From Ignavibacteria bacterium (GTDB lineage: Bacteria; Bacteroidota; Ignavibacteria; Ignavibacteriales; Ignavibacteriaceae), in NCBI GenBank assembly GCA_030648225.1, contig JAUSIA010000370.1, forward strand, positions 1 through 8,131: a stretch of 8,131 nucleotides of DNA, given 5' to 3'. Position 1 is the stretch's first letter. Every line of letters starts with the position of its first letter. The notes under the pieces are model-generated. The model searched no databases and was not told the DNA's origin. It was given only the letters and a program-made list of their open reading frames with translations. A program made the translations under genes and the position numbers. Below, in pieces: positions 1 through 7,225 of this stretch.

Positions 1-518
<518 letters not shown>

Positions 519-677
519 GATTGAAAAGATTAAATGAATGATTCCCTGCCCTCCCCGACTTATCGCATAAGCATCAACTTAACATAACAATACTCTTTTA
601 TAACACATTGAAGAATAATAAATTTTGTTTCTAAATCAACATCAGATTTAGAATTATATCATTGCTAATTTTATATT

Positions 678-696
678 GAACTCCTAATTGGAGTTC
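678..696. repeat. Short palindrome 1 (CTCC/GGAG family)
   Basis: This is a perfect 7-bp hairpin: GAACTCC (678-684), loop TAATT, GGAGTTC (690-696). The ACTCCTAA at its core is shared with the palindromes at 731-748 and, on the opposite strand, 828-845, so the four look like copies of one repeat family. It lies about 160 nt downstream of mdh and could also act as a weak transcript-end hairpin, but no T-run follows directly. Confidence 0.6.
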
Positions 697-716
697 GTTG
701 TATTTGGGATTTTTCA

Positions 717-805
717 TTTCTACAAATATTTAACTCCTAACGGAGTTAGAAATTAAATTTTTGAAAGAAATAAAAAGCTCCAGAGGAGCTAAATATTTGT
801 AGAAA
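717..805. repeat. REPIN-like composite inverted repeat
   Basis: Two copies of one unit face each other. The forward unit (717-748) is TTTCTACAAATATTTA followed by hairpin TAACTCC-TAAC-GGAGTTA (731-748). The reverse unit (776-805) has the same 16-base flank on the minus strand (790-805) followed by hairpin AGCTCC-AGA-GGAGCT (776-790). The 16-base outer arms (717-732 and 790-805) are perfectly complementary, and the match continues through CTCC/GGAG with one mismatch, 20 of 21 positions in total. The 27-nt middle (749-775) is AT-rich. The single strand could fold either as one long stem or as two small hairpins on a common stem. This architecture, two REP units in inverted orientation, is that of REPINs or small MITEs mobilised by RAYT transposases. 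Family membership is inference, since no second locus is visible. Confidence 0.65.
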
Positions 806-815
806 AAATAAACGT

Positions 816-845
816 AAAACAAAAATAGCACTCTGTTAGGAGTGC
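816..845 (-). terminator. Candidate terminator of the minus-strand operon
   Basis: Read on the minus strand, GCACTC-CTAACA-GAGTGC (845 down to 828) is a 6-bp stem followed directly by TATTTTTGTTTT, a T-rich tract. It sits about 25 nt beyond the stop codon of the RsbW-like gene, where an intrinsic terminator would be expected. The same hairpin also belongs to the local palindrome family: its minus-strand core ACTCCTAAC matches that at 733-741. It may therefore be a repeat that happens to serve as a terminator. The stem is short, so efficiency is uncertain. Confidence 0.45.
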
Positions 846-869
846 GATATTTTATTCTTGTTAGTCCTA

Positions 870-1283
870 TTATTTAATTTTTAGTATGAGAATTGTTTCT
901 GTACCGGTTGGGGTTATGTTGTATTTTAATTCATCCATATAAATACGCATAAGATAAACACCCCTGCCGGAATCTTTAAGCAGGTTTTCAGGTGCGGTTG
1001 GATCAGGTACTTTGGAAAGATCAAACCCTTTACCCTCATCTTTAACTTTTATAGTTAAATATCCATTATCTACAAAAACATCTATGCTAACTTTTTTGGA
1101 AGGATCACTCTTGTTGGCGTGGGTAATTGCATTGGTTGTTGCTTCTGTAACCGAAAGCATCAGACCATTCATTTTGTCTTCATCAATCCCGAGGTCTTTT
1201 GCAAAATAATTTACAAATTCTTCAACGGTTATAAGATTATTGGGGTCGCTTTCTAATTCAAGCTGGTAATGATTCTGAGCCAA
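870..1283 (-). CDS. RsbW-like anti-sigma factor / serine kinase ATPase
   Basis: This encodes a 137-residue stand-alone GHKL ATPase of the anti-sigma factor (RsbW/SpoIIAB) type. Such proteins bind a sigma factor or phosphorylate an STAS-domain anti-anti-sigma partner. The N-box is EATTNAITHAN (residues 47-57, with Glu47, Asn51 and His55). The G1 box is DEGKGF (82-87) and the G2 box is GRGVYLM (106-112), so the ATP site looks intact. Length is normal for the family, with no extra domain or membrane segment. The start is TTG at 1283: an in-frame TGA at 1310-1308 closes the frame, no ATG or GTG lies between, and AGGAAA (1292-1287) is correctly spaced. It begins 56 nt after the barrel gene and may be cotranscribed with it. 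A minus-strand TTATTTTG (1316-1309) resembles a -7 box with one mismatch and could give it its own weak promoter. No partner sigma factor or STAS protein is visible, so its target is unknown. Confidence 0.87.
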   Translation of the reverse strand: MAQNHYQLELESDPNNLITVEEFVNYFAKDLGIDEDKMNGLMLSVTEATTNAITHANKSDPSKKVSIDVFVDNGYLTIKVKDEGKGFDLSKVPDPTAPENLLKDSGRGVYLMRIYMDELKYNITPTGTETILILKIK

Positions 1284-1339
1284 TATTTTCCTGAAAAAAT
1301 TTCCTGTTCAAAATAAGAAAAAAAATTTTCATTTCAATT

Positions 1340-3256
1340 TTAAAAACTCCAGTTCATCTGCATAATAAGGTTGGTTTGTTCCTGCTCAATAGCATTATTT
1401 ATAGTAATAAATTCATACCAGCCATAAATTCTCAAATAGAGAGTATCTTTTAATAAGAGAAAGATTTCCATCAGCGGTCCCTTGCTTAGATAATCGGAAT
1501 CCAGATTTTTTTCACTCTTATTATAATTAAAAGTTTTGAGAGAAAAATAACGCAGACCAAAAGAAAAATTGATCCTATTTATATTAACAGTAAATTTTGG
1601 CTCACCATAAATTTCTTCAAGAAATCTTGTTGGTCTTTCAGAGAATGAAGTCCATTTAAAATCTCCTTGTTCCGAAAGCTTGAGGTAACCATAAACATTA
1701 AATGAAAGATCTCTGAAAATTCTGATAGTTGAAGAATCAGTTGCTGTAAACTGTCTGAAAGAAAAACTTTTAAAATTAGGATTTAGATCTTCAAAATCAT
1801 AAACGGTATAATTAGCAGAGACTTCAAATGTATTTGATGAGCTCACATTTTTACCAAAGTAATTACCGCCGCTTACAAGCTTTAGTACTCTGTTAATATT
1901 ATTGTTTGAACTTTTTTCCGAAAAGAAATAAACAATGTGGCTGTATATCCCTTCCGTTCCTATGAAAGCTTCAAAGAAGGGGGTAAGAAGTTTTGAATAT
2001 CTCACCCTGAATATCGAAAGGATTTCGTCCCTGTCATCAAAATTTTCTTCACCCGGAGTATCATACTTTAGTTTATTTTGAAACAAGCTAAAGATTAATT
2101 TATCTGTTTTCGAAAAATTTAAAGCTCCCAGAAAAGTAAGAGATGCTCTGGTTGAATTATTATTTTTCTGACTTTCCTGATTTGAGCGTTCCTCAAAAAA
2201 GAAAGGATTGCTGCCTTCAAAATTTTTTGTAATATTTTTTTCATCACGTTCGGAAATGATTCCTCTTAAACTGCCCGAAAAGAAATGTGAGTAATAGCTT
2301 ATTAATGCTTCAAATTCTATTCTTAGTTCATTTATCTTCGTATCAAAAACAGAAGTGGAATTAATGTTCACAGGTCTGTAACGGGTATCCCTATCGATCT
2401 CTCTCCAGGTTACTTTACCGAGAGCATCAAGAGTAAAGATATCAATAAAATTTCCAAACCTTAATCTATCTTCAACAGAGTATCCGGTTTCAATCCTGCT
2501 CTGTATATTGTTTACAATATCCAAATCTTCTGCCGTCTGCGGTTCGGCTGTATAGTAAAAATCTTTTCGGTTCTGGATAAACCTTGCACTGAAAATATTT
2601 GCTACATCTTTATCAAAATTATTATCAGCTATAAGACTCAAATATCTTATAAGATTTTTTCTTGGAGAGATATCTTCATTCCTGAATTTCAATTGAGAAG
2701 TAAGATGGAAATCGGAGATGTCAAGATTATTAGCTGTTCCTTCAAGCCCGTACAATAATCCATAATCATTTTCACCAATCTGTCTGTTGTTTGAATAACC
2801 GGCGAATGGAGAGAAGACCATATCCGGTTGAGGTGAATAGAGAGTGAACAATGCCACATTAGAAATTGAAGCTTGGTTGATTTCAATTGTTCTGTCATCT
2901 GAAAGGATTCTGTTCTCTGCAGAAATGCCAATGCCAATTTTTTCAGAAAGATTATATGAAGTTAAGAGAGAAAGTTTCTGTTCATCCCTGATATTATTTT
3001 GCCCGGTCTTTACAAACTTTGAATTGAAGTTTTCATTGATTCTGAAATTAAAATCACTAAAGCTTTTGTTGAATATAAATCCTGAGTTAAGAGAATATGT
3101 ATTTAATTGCTTATCAAATGAAGTTGATAAAATATTCAAAGGTTTTACAAAATAGATAAATTCAAGGCTGTCAGTTGAACTTTGTGAAAAGGAAGAATTG
3201 TTAATCAACAAAGTAAAAAGTATAATAAAGGAAAAATATTTAATCCTTTTGTTCAT
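1340..3256 (-). CDS. Predicted outer-membrane beta-barrel protein, family unknown
   Basis: I do not recognise a named family for this 638-residue protein. It starts with a signal peptide: Lys/Arg at residues 3-6, a hydrophobic core FSFIILFTLLI (8-18), and a likely cleavage site SFS|Q at 24/25. The mature part alternates polar and hydrophobic/aromatic residues in short strands separated by polar loops rich in Asn, Asp and Ser. It has no long hydrophobic helix, and it ends in NWSF, a C-terminal Phe typical of barrel proteins inserted by the BAM machinery. No TonB box, plug domain or enzymatic motif is evident. Several LSLIADNN/FSARFIQNR-like stretches read as transmembrane strands. The ATG directly follows the TAA of the lipoprotein gene (TAAATG) with no Shine-Dalgarno, so translation is probably coupled and the two products probably act together at the outer membrane. 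Localisation is fairly sure, function unknown. Confidence 0.75.
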   Translation of the reverse strand: MNKRIKYFSFIILFTLLINNSSFSQSSTDSLEFIYFVKPLNILSTSFDKQLNTYSLNSGFIFNKSFSDFNFRINENFNSKFVKTGQNNIRDEQKLSLLTSYNLSEKIGIGISAENRILSDDRTIEINQASISNVALFTLYSPQPDMVFSPFAGYSNNRQIGENDYGLLYGLEGTANNLDISDFHLTSQLKFRNEDISPRKNLIRYLSLIADNNFDKDVANIFSARFIQNRKDFYYTAEPQTAEDLDIVNNIQSRIETGYSVEDRLRFGNFIDIFTLDALGKVTWREIDRDTRYRPVNINSTSVFDTKINELRIEFEALISYYSHFFSGSLRGIISERDEKNITKNFEGSNPFFFEERSNQESQKNNNSTRASLTFLGALNFSKTDKLIFSLFQNKLKYDTPGEENFDDRDEILSIFRVRYSKLLTPFFEAFIGTEGIYSHIVYFFSEKSSNNNINRVLKLVSGGNYFGKNVSSSNTFEVSANYTVYDFEDLNPNFKSFSFRQFTATDSSTIRIFRDLSFNVYGYLKLSEQGDFKWTSFSERPTRFLEEIYGEPKFTVNINRINFSFGLRYFSLKTFNYNKSEKNLDSDYLSKGPLMEIFLLLKDTLYLRIYGWYEFITINNAIEQEQTNLIMQMNWSF

Positions 3257-4228
3257 TTAATCTATGAATGTTATAGAGAATAATTTTGATATACTATTGG
3301 GATCAGAACTATTGGCTGAATAAGCTGCTATCCTCCAGTAATATGTTTTATTAACCTGTAAAGATGGAGGATTAAAATTGATTCTTAAAGTGTCATTCAA
3401 AATTGTGGAGGAAACAGTCGTACTCCATATTTCGCCAAAGAATTTATTTGTCTGCAAACCTATTCTGTATTTCGCCGGTACATCAATAGTTTTGATAATA
3501 AATTCATCAAAAAATTCTATAGTTGAGTTATCCGGTGGGAAAATAATTTCCGGTATTTCAAATATCAGATCATTCACTTCGTCACTGGCACTACTTAGCA
3601 ATTCGCCTTTATCCTTTGCTTTGATTTTATAATAATAATTTACGTAAAGATTGAGAGATGTTGTGTCTGAAAAATTAGCAGTTGAAGTAAACCCTGCAAA
3701 GTTACTGCTGTCCGGTGTAAAGCCTGGTAAGGTACCTTTGTAAATATTATATCCATCCACATCACTCTCCTCATTCAGAAGCCAATAAATATAAACTGAG
3801 ATTTCACCTTCCCAGTTTCTTGCATTTATCCGGACTCCCAAAGGTTTTTGAGGATTATATCTGTTTTCTGGTTTTGCAGAAACTTCATTGGTGAAATCAC
3901 TTTCTTTATCCCACAAATTAACTGCGGTTATTTTATAATAATAAGTTGTATCATAATCCAAAGAATCATCGAAGAAAAAGTTATCATTTATAAATGCAAT
4001 TTTAACTGGCTCAGTAAATTCTGTTCTTCTGTAAATATTATAACCTTTTACATCAGGTTCTGAATTAGATCTCCAGTCAATAATTATTTCTCCATCAGAA
4101 GCATAAAAAATTCTTAATCCAGTAGGAACCGCAGGAGGAATTCCCGGGTCTTCAATTATTTCGTTTGTTCGGTTGCAGCCGAAAAAGATTATTGATAAAA
4201 GAAAAATAACAGATATGATTTTGAACAT
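3257..4228 (-). CDS. Lipoprotein with fibronectin type III-like domains
   Basis: This is a 323-residue predicted lipoprotein. The signal peptide MFKIISVIFLLSIIFFGC ends in Cys18, the likely lipidated residue, although Phe at -3 and -2 makes the lipobox slightly atypical. Two clear FN3 domains follow, at about residues 33-120 and 127-222. Each has the DV.GYNIY core (59-66 and 156-163) and a YYYKI strand (97-100 and 198-202). A third, more divergent FN3-like domain (about 225-322) has TYYWRIAAYS near its end. FN3 domains are binding or spacer modules, and no catalytic motif is seen. I chose ATG 4228 because GGTG sits just upstream and the signal peptide begins there; an in-frame GTG (4234) and TTG (4237) would add only a few residues. 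It is the first gene of the minus-strand operon, immediately before the barrel gene, and is probably a surface or periplasmic partner of it. Confidence 0.85.
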   Translation of the reverse strand: MFKIISVIFLLSIIFFGCNRTNEIIEDPGIPPAVPTGLRIFYASDGEIIIDWRSNSEPDVKGYNIYRRTEFTEPVKIAFINDNFFFDDSLDYDTTYYYKITAVNLWDKESDFTNEVSAKPENRYNPQKPLGVRINARNWEGEISVYIYWLLNEESDVDGYNIYKGTLPGFTPDSSNFAGFTSTANFSDTTSLNLYVNYYYKIKAKDKGELLSSASDEVNDLIFEIPEIIFPPDNSTIEFFDEFIIKTIDVPAKYRIGLQTNKFFGEIWSTTVSSTILNDTLRINFNPPSLQVNKTYYWRIAAYSANSSDPNSISKLFSITFID

Positions 4229-4405
4229 TTTCACCAAAGAAAACAGGTATTAAATTTAACTGCAAAATAGGGAGTTTACTTTTTATTTAAAAGTGGAAAT
4301 ATCATCCTTGAAACAACAAAAAAGATAGAGAGGGCAGTATTGTTTAAATTGACAATCAGGCATTTTATGGATAATTTTGAATCAATAATGAAATAAATTT
4401 TTTAT
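4229..4405. other. Divergent intergenic region
   Basis: This 177-nt region lies between the minus-strand lipoprotein gene and nuoA. On the plus side it contains a good Bacteroidota-type promoter (4349-4379). On the minus side I found no perfect TAnnTTTG box; the nearest is the CTATTTTG read on the minus strand at 4270-4263, with one base missing from the spacing. The rest is AT-rich with no convincing hairpin or operator. Confidence 0.5.
4349..4379 (+). promoter_or_regulatory. Bacteroidota-type promoter for the nuo operon
   Basis: TTG (4349-4351, within TTGACA) is followed after exactly 20 nt by TAATTTTG (4372-4379). This matches the -33 TTG and -7 TAnnTTTG consensus known for the primary sigma factor of Bacteroides and relatives. 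Transcription would start near 4385 and leave a leader of about 20 nt before the nuoA ATG. Read as an E. coli-type promoter, the -35 is perfect but the -10 (TAATTT) is poor, so the Bacteroidota reading fits better. Confidence 0.6.
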
Positions 4406-4774
4406 ATGATTCTTGAATATCTCCCGATTTTCATAGTTTTTGGTGTTGCAATAATATTTGCGGCAGTAACGGTTTTTTCATCTGAAATATTTGGTCCTAA
4501 AAGACCAAATGCAGAAAAACTTTCCACTTATGAAAGTGGAATGAAACCGGTTGGAACAACAAGCGAAAGGATTTCAATAAAATATTATTTAGTTGGAATG
4601 TTTTTTATAATTTTTGACCTGGAAGTAGTTTTTGTATATCCCTGGGCAGTCCAGTTCAAAAAATTATTTAATGAATTCGGAATTTCAGTTTTTATTTCAA
4701 TGCTTATTTTTTTAGTTGTACTTGAGTTAGGTTATCTATATGCATATAAAAAAGGTGGGTTTAAATGGGATTAG
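4406..4774 (+). CDS. nuoA: NADH-quinone oxidoreductase subunit A
   Basis: This is a small membrane subunit of respiratory complex I (NADH to quinone, proton pumping), part of the membrane arm near the quinone channel. It has 122 residues, the normal length, with three predicted transmembrane helices at about 5-26, 60-80 and 92-113. The first cytoplasmic loop carries the family hallmark [11 protein letters not shown] (38-48). Helix 2 contains [15 protein letters not shown] (66-80), with the conserved Asp71 and Glu73. The ATG at 4406 has no Shine-Dalgarno, and the leader is AT-rich. Its last 10 nt overlap the start of nuoB (4765-4774). It is first in the operon, directly after the predicted promoter. 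Identity is confident. Confidence 0.95.
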   Translation: MILEYLPIFIVFGVAIIFAAVTVFSSEIFGPKRPNAEKLSTYESGMKPVGTTSERISIKYYLVGMFFIIFDLEVVFVYPWAVQFKKLFNEFGISVFISMLIFLVVLELGYLYAYKKGGFKWD

Positions 4775-5286
4775 AAGCTAAGCTAAAGCAAGATGGTTTT
4801 TTTACATCAACAGTTGATGCCCTGGTTGCGTGGGCAAGAAAAAGTGCTGTTTGGCCAATGCCTATGGGGATATCCTGCTGTGCTATTGAAATGATGGCTT
4901 CAGGTGACCCGAGATATGATATTGCAAGGTTTGGTTCCGAAGTTATGCGATTTACTCCACGTCAATCAGACTGTATGATTGTAGCAGGAACAGTTACTTA
5001 CAAAATGTCTCACGTGGTAAAAAAAATTTATGATCAAATGCCGGCACCAAAATGGGTAATAGCAATGGGGGCTTGTACATCATCAGGCGGAATGTACAGA
5101 TCATATCCGGTTGTGCAGGGAATTGACCAGTTTATGCCGGTTGATATATATCTTGCAGGTTGTCCTCCTCGTCCTGATAACTTGTTGAATGCTCTCATGC
5201 AAATCCAGGAAAAGATAGGAAGAACAAAAGCAAGAGATTTTCAGGACAGACCTCTTCCGGAGTTACCCGTAATACAAAACAATTAA
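4765..5286 (+). CDS. nuoB: NADH-quinone oxidoreductase subunit B (cluster N2)
   Basis: This is the 173-residue complex I subunit that holds the terminal iron-sulfur cluster N2 and passes electrons to quinone at the interface with NuoD. All four N2 ligands are visible: the tandem Cys38-Cys39 in [11 protein letters not shown], Cys104 in [10 protein letters not shown] and Cys133 in [10 protein letters not shown]. The [16 protein letters not shown] segment (54-69) and GTVTYKM are also characteristic. The N-terminus is short, as in most bacteria. The ATG lies inside the end of nuoA with GGTGG (4754-4758) upstream, so reinitiation or coupling is likely. It is followed by a 134-nt spacer with an inverted repeat, unusual in an otherwise compact operon. 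Confidence 0.97.
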   Translation: MGLEAKLKQDGFFTSTVDALVAWARKSAVWPMPMGISCCAIEMMASGDPRYDIARFGSEVMRFTPRQSDCMIVAGTVTYKMSHVVKKIYDQMPAPKWVIAMGACTSSGGMYRSYPVVQGIDQFMPVDIYLAGCPPRPDNLLNALMQIQEKIGRTKARDFQDRPLPELPVIQNN

Positions 5287-5307
5287 CTGATGCTGGAAAG
5301 AAACATT

Positions 5308-5388
5308 TGGAATATTGGAATATTGGAGTAATAGAATAATGGAATTTGTTATTTATGTGCTTTGTTATTCCAATATTCCAACATTCCA
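5308..5388. repeat. 24-bp inverted repeat in the nuoB-nuoC spacer
   Basis: The left arm 5308-5331 and right arm 5365-5388 pair at 22 of 24 positions, with one further G-T wobble and one A-C mismatch, around a 33-nt loop. The left arm is itself a tandem repeat of GGAATATT (5309-5316 and 5317-5324). The transcript could form a long, AT-rich hairpin between nuoB and nuoC. No transposase lies nearby. An interspersed palindromic element that inserted into the spacer is the simplest explanation. There is no T-run after the right arm, so it is unlikely to be an efficient terminator. Confidence 0.7.
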
Positions 5389-5420
5389 TTACTCTAAATA
5401 CGTGCAGGGTGTTAAGTAAT

Positions 5421-5915
5421 ATGGATTTAAAAGAATTAGTTACTTATAAGCTTAAGGAAAAATTTCCCGAAGTTGAATTTGATATAACGGATTACAAAGA
5501 ACAGTTAGCTGTTACTTTTGATAAAAAAAATATTGTTAATGTTGCTTCTTTCTTAAAAGATGATCCGGATCTCCAGTTCAAATTGTGTGAAGATGTAACA
5601 GCAATTGATTGGGCAAGAAGAAAAAACAGGTTTGCTGTTGTATATCATATCTTTTCTTTAAAATTAAATTCACGTATCAGGTTAAAATCAGATGTTGATG
5701 AATCAGATTTGTCAGTTGATTCCGTTGCATTTGTATGGAAAACCGCAGACTGGCATGAACGGGAAACTTATGATATGTATGGAATTATTTTCAACAACCA
5801 TCCTGATTTTAGAAGAATGTATATGCCGGAAGAATTTGAATATTATCCTTTAAGAAAAGATTTTCCATTGATGGGTATTCCAGGTTCATTGCCATTACCA
5901 AAGAAAGACGAATAA
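5421..5915 (+). CDS. nuoC: NADH-quinone oxidoreductase subunit C (30 kDa)
   Basis: This is a hydrophilic connecting subunit of complex I, 164 residues, separate from NuoD rather than fused as in E. coli. The family signature is intact: TADWHERETYDMYGI (108-122; Trp111, Glu113, Arg114, Glu115, Asp118, Gly121), HPDFRRM (127-133) and YPLRKDFPL (142-150). It has no cofactor of its own and braces the NuoB-NuoD interface. I chose ATG 5421 because MDLKELVTYKLKEKFP is a normal NuoC N-terminus. The frame is open back to 5346, but those 25 codons are encoded by the repeat and have no resemblance to NuoC. The Shine-Dalgarno is weak at best (GGGTG near 5407-5411). It ends 6 nt before nuoD. Confidence 0.95.
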   Translation: MDLKELVTYKLKEKFPEVEFDITDYKEQLAVTFDKKNIVNVASFLKDDPDLQFKLCEDVTAIDWARRKNRFAVVYHIFSLKLNSRIRLKSDVDESDLSVDSVAFVWKTADWHERETYDMYGIIFNNHPDFRRMYMPEEFEYYPLRKDFPLMGIPGSLPLPKKDE

Positions 5916-5921
5916 ATTTAT

Positions 5922-7178
5922 ATGGAGAAGATTACATCCAGAGAAGAAGTATCTACTAAAATCCTTCAGGCACTTTTAAACCAGGAAACAGATATAACAA
6001 TTGAAGATGCTCTTGAGAATGAGATGATTCTTAACATGGGTCCGCAGCATCCTGCAACTCATGGTGTGTTAAGATTGCTTCTCAGGCTTGATGGCGAAAC
6101 AGTAATGGCTTGTGTTCCGGAACTTGGCTATCTCCACAGAGGTTATGAAAAGATGGCTGAGAATATGAGTTATTACGAATTCATACCACATACCGACCGT
6201 CTTGATTATCTTTCTCCAATGGCTAATAATGTTGCCTGGGTAATGGCTGTTGAAAAACTTGCAGGAATTGAAGCTCCTCCCCGTGCACAATATATAAGAA
6301 TGATGGTTTCTGAACTTGCAAGAATTGCTTCACATCTTTTAGCAATAGGCGCACTCACAATGGATGTTGGTGCATTAACAGTTTTCCTTTGGACATTAAG
6401 GGAAAGAGAAAAAATTCTTGATATATGGGATATCCTATGTGGTGCTCGTTTTACAAACAGTTATACACGTATTGGTGGTGTTGCAAATGATGTACAGCCG
6501 GAAGCTCTTGCAAAAATAAAATGGTTTATTGAACAGTTTGAAGAAAATATTGACGAATGTGAAAGACTCATCAATACAAATCGTATTTTTGTCGAAAGAT
6601 TGGATAGTGTCGGAGTAATCTCTGCTGAAGATGCAATACAAATTGGTTTCACCGGCCCAAACCTGAGAGGCAGCGGAGTAGAGTTTGATCTTAGAAGAGC
6701 AACTCCATATATGTTTTATAATGAAATGGATTTTAAAATCCCTGTTTATAAAGAAGGGGATTGTTTAGCAAGATATTTTGTAAGATGTGATGAAACAAGA
6801 GAGAGCATTAAAATAATCCGTCAGATACTTGATAAAATGCCGCAGGGTGAAGTAATTGCAAATAATCCTAAAAGAGTTCTTCCTAAAAAAACAGAGATCT
6901 ATTCAAAAATGGAAGAGCTTATACATGATTTTATGATAGTTAATTTTGGTATTAATCCCCCTGTTGGTGAAGTGTATAGTGCAGTTGAAAACCCAAAAGG
7001 AGAGCTTGGTTTTTATTTGGTCAGTAAAGGTGAGGGATCTCCCTGGAAGTGTAAAATAAGATCACCTTCGATGGTTAACCTTCAGGCTTTACCTATGCTT
7101 GTAAAAGGACACATGATTTCTGATGTTGTAGCAATAATCGGCAGTCTTGACCCTGTTATGGGCGAAGCGGATAAATAA
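5922..7178 (+). CDS. nuoD: NADH-quinone oxidoreductase subunit D (49 kDa)
   Basis: This complex I subunit forms most of the quinone-reduction pocket together with NuoB. It has 418 residues, within the usual range. MGPQHPATHGVLRL (39-52) contains the pocket His43. LHRGYEKM (71-78) follows, then TDRLDYL (91-97), in which Tyr96 matches the quinone-contacting Tyr known from Thermus Nqo4. TRIGGVANDV (182-191) and the C-terminal block DPVMGEADK (410-418) complete the pattern; many relatives end in GEVDR instead. The fold descends from the large subunit of NiFe hydrogenases, but the Ni-binding CxxC pairs are absent, as expected for complex I. About 30 residues precede the conserved core. There is no Shine-Dalgarno before ATG 5922; the gene begins 6 nt after nuoC. 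Confidence 0.97.
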   Translation: MEKITSREEVSTKILQALLNQETDITIEDALENEMILNMGPQHPATHGVLRLLLRLDGETVMACVPELGYLHRGYEKMAENMSYYEFIPHTDRLDYLSPMANNVAWVMAVEKLAGIEAPPRAQYIRMMVSELARIASHLLAIGALTMDVGALTVFLWTLREREKILDIWDILCGARFTNSYTRIGGVANDVQPEALAKIKWFIEQFEENIDECERLINTNRIFVERLDSVGVISAEDAIQIGFTGPNLRGSGVEFDLRRATPYMFYNEMDFKIPVYKEGDCLARYFVRCDETRESIKIIRQILDKMPQGEVIANNPKRVLPKKTEIYSKMEELIHDFMIVNFGINPPVGEVYSAVENPKGELGFYLVSKGEGSPWKCKIRSPSMVNLQALPMLVKGHMISDVVAIIGSLDPVMGEADK

Positions 7179-7184
7179 AGCCAG

Positions 7185-7202
7185 CCCCGATGACAATCGG
7201 GG
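7185..7202. repeat. Perfect palindrome after nuoD
   Basis: CCCCGAT (7185-7191), loop GACA, ATCGGGG (7196-7202) is a perfect 7-bp GC-rich stem 6 nt after the nuoD stop. It is much more GC-rich than its surroundings, which suggests an inserted palindromic element or an RNA-processing hairpin. It is followed by TTCAAGGG, not a T-run, so it does not look like an intrinsic terminator. It could protect the 3' end of the upstream nuo message or attenuate transcription into nuoE. Confidence 0.6.
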
Positions 7203-7225
7203 TTCAAGGGTAAGTTCAAGAAATG

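Larger units (their letters stand above)
519..869. other. Convergent intergenic region rich in palindromes
   Basis: This 351-nt spacer lies between the ends of mdh (+) and the RsbW-like gene (-). I see no coding region in it. The first part (519-677) is mostly AT-rich and featureless apart from a more GC-rich patch at 543-560 followed by a small palindrome CTTAT-CGC-ATAAG (559-571). The second part (678-845) holds four short palindromes with a shared CTCC...GGAG core, described separately. No strong terminator with a long T-run follows mdh on the plus strand. Confidence 0.7.

Noticed and set aside
543..571. GC-rich patch with small CTTAT/ATAAG palindrome after mdh as a terminator or repeat
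   Set aside because: The stem is only 5 bp with a 3-nt loop and there is no T-run. It may be a dispersed repeat, but no second copy is visible in the window.
2689..3155. Open frames on both strands inside the barrel gene
   Set aside because: They lie entirely within a long, convincing coding region, have no recognisable protein content, and are what an AT-rich gene produces in other frames.
4229..4237. Longer lipoprotein start at TTG 4237 or GTG 4234
   Set aside because: ATG 4228 has a GGTG just upstream and begins a standard signal peptide; the longer versions add only three or two residues and rely on rarer start codons.
5308..5388. Intrinsic terminator after nuoB
   Set aside because: The stem is AT-rich with a 33-nt loop and no T-run follows; nuoC/D/E must also be expressed with nuoA/B.
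5346..5420. Possible 25-residue N-terminal extension of NuoC
   Set aside because: The extra codons run through the right arm of the inverted repeat and have no NuoC-like content; ATG 5421 gives a normal N-terminus.
6069..6652. Minus-strand open frames inside nuoD
   Set aside because: nuoD is conserved along this whole stretch; the opposite-strand translations show no family features.
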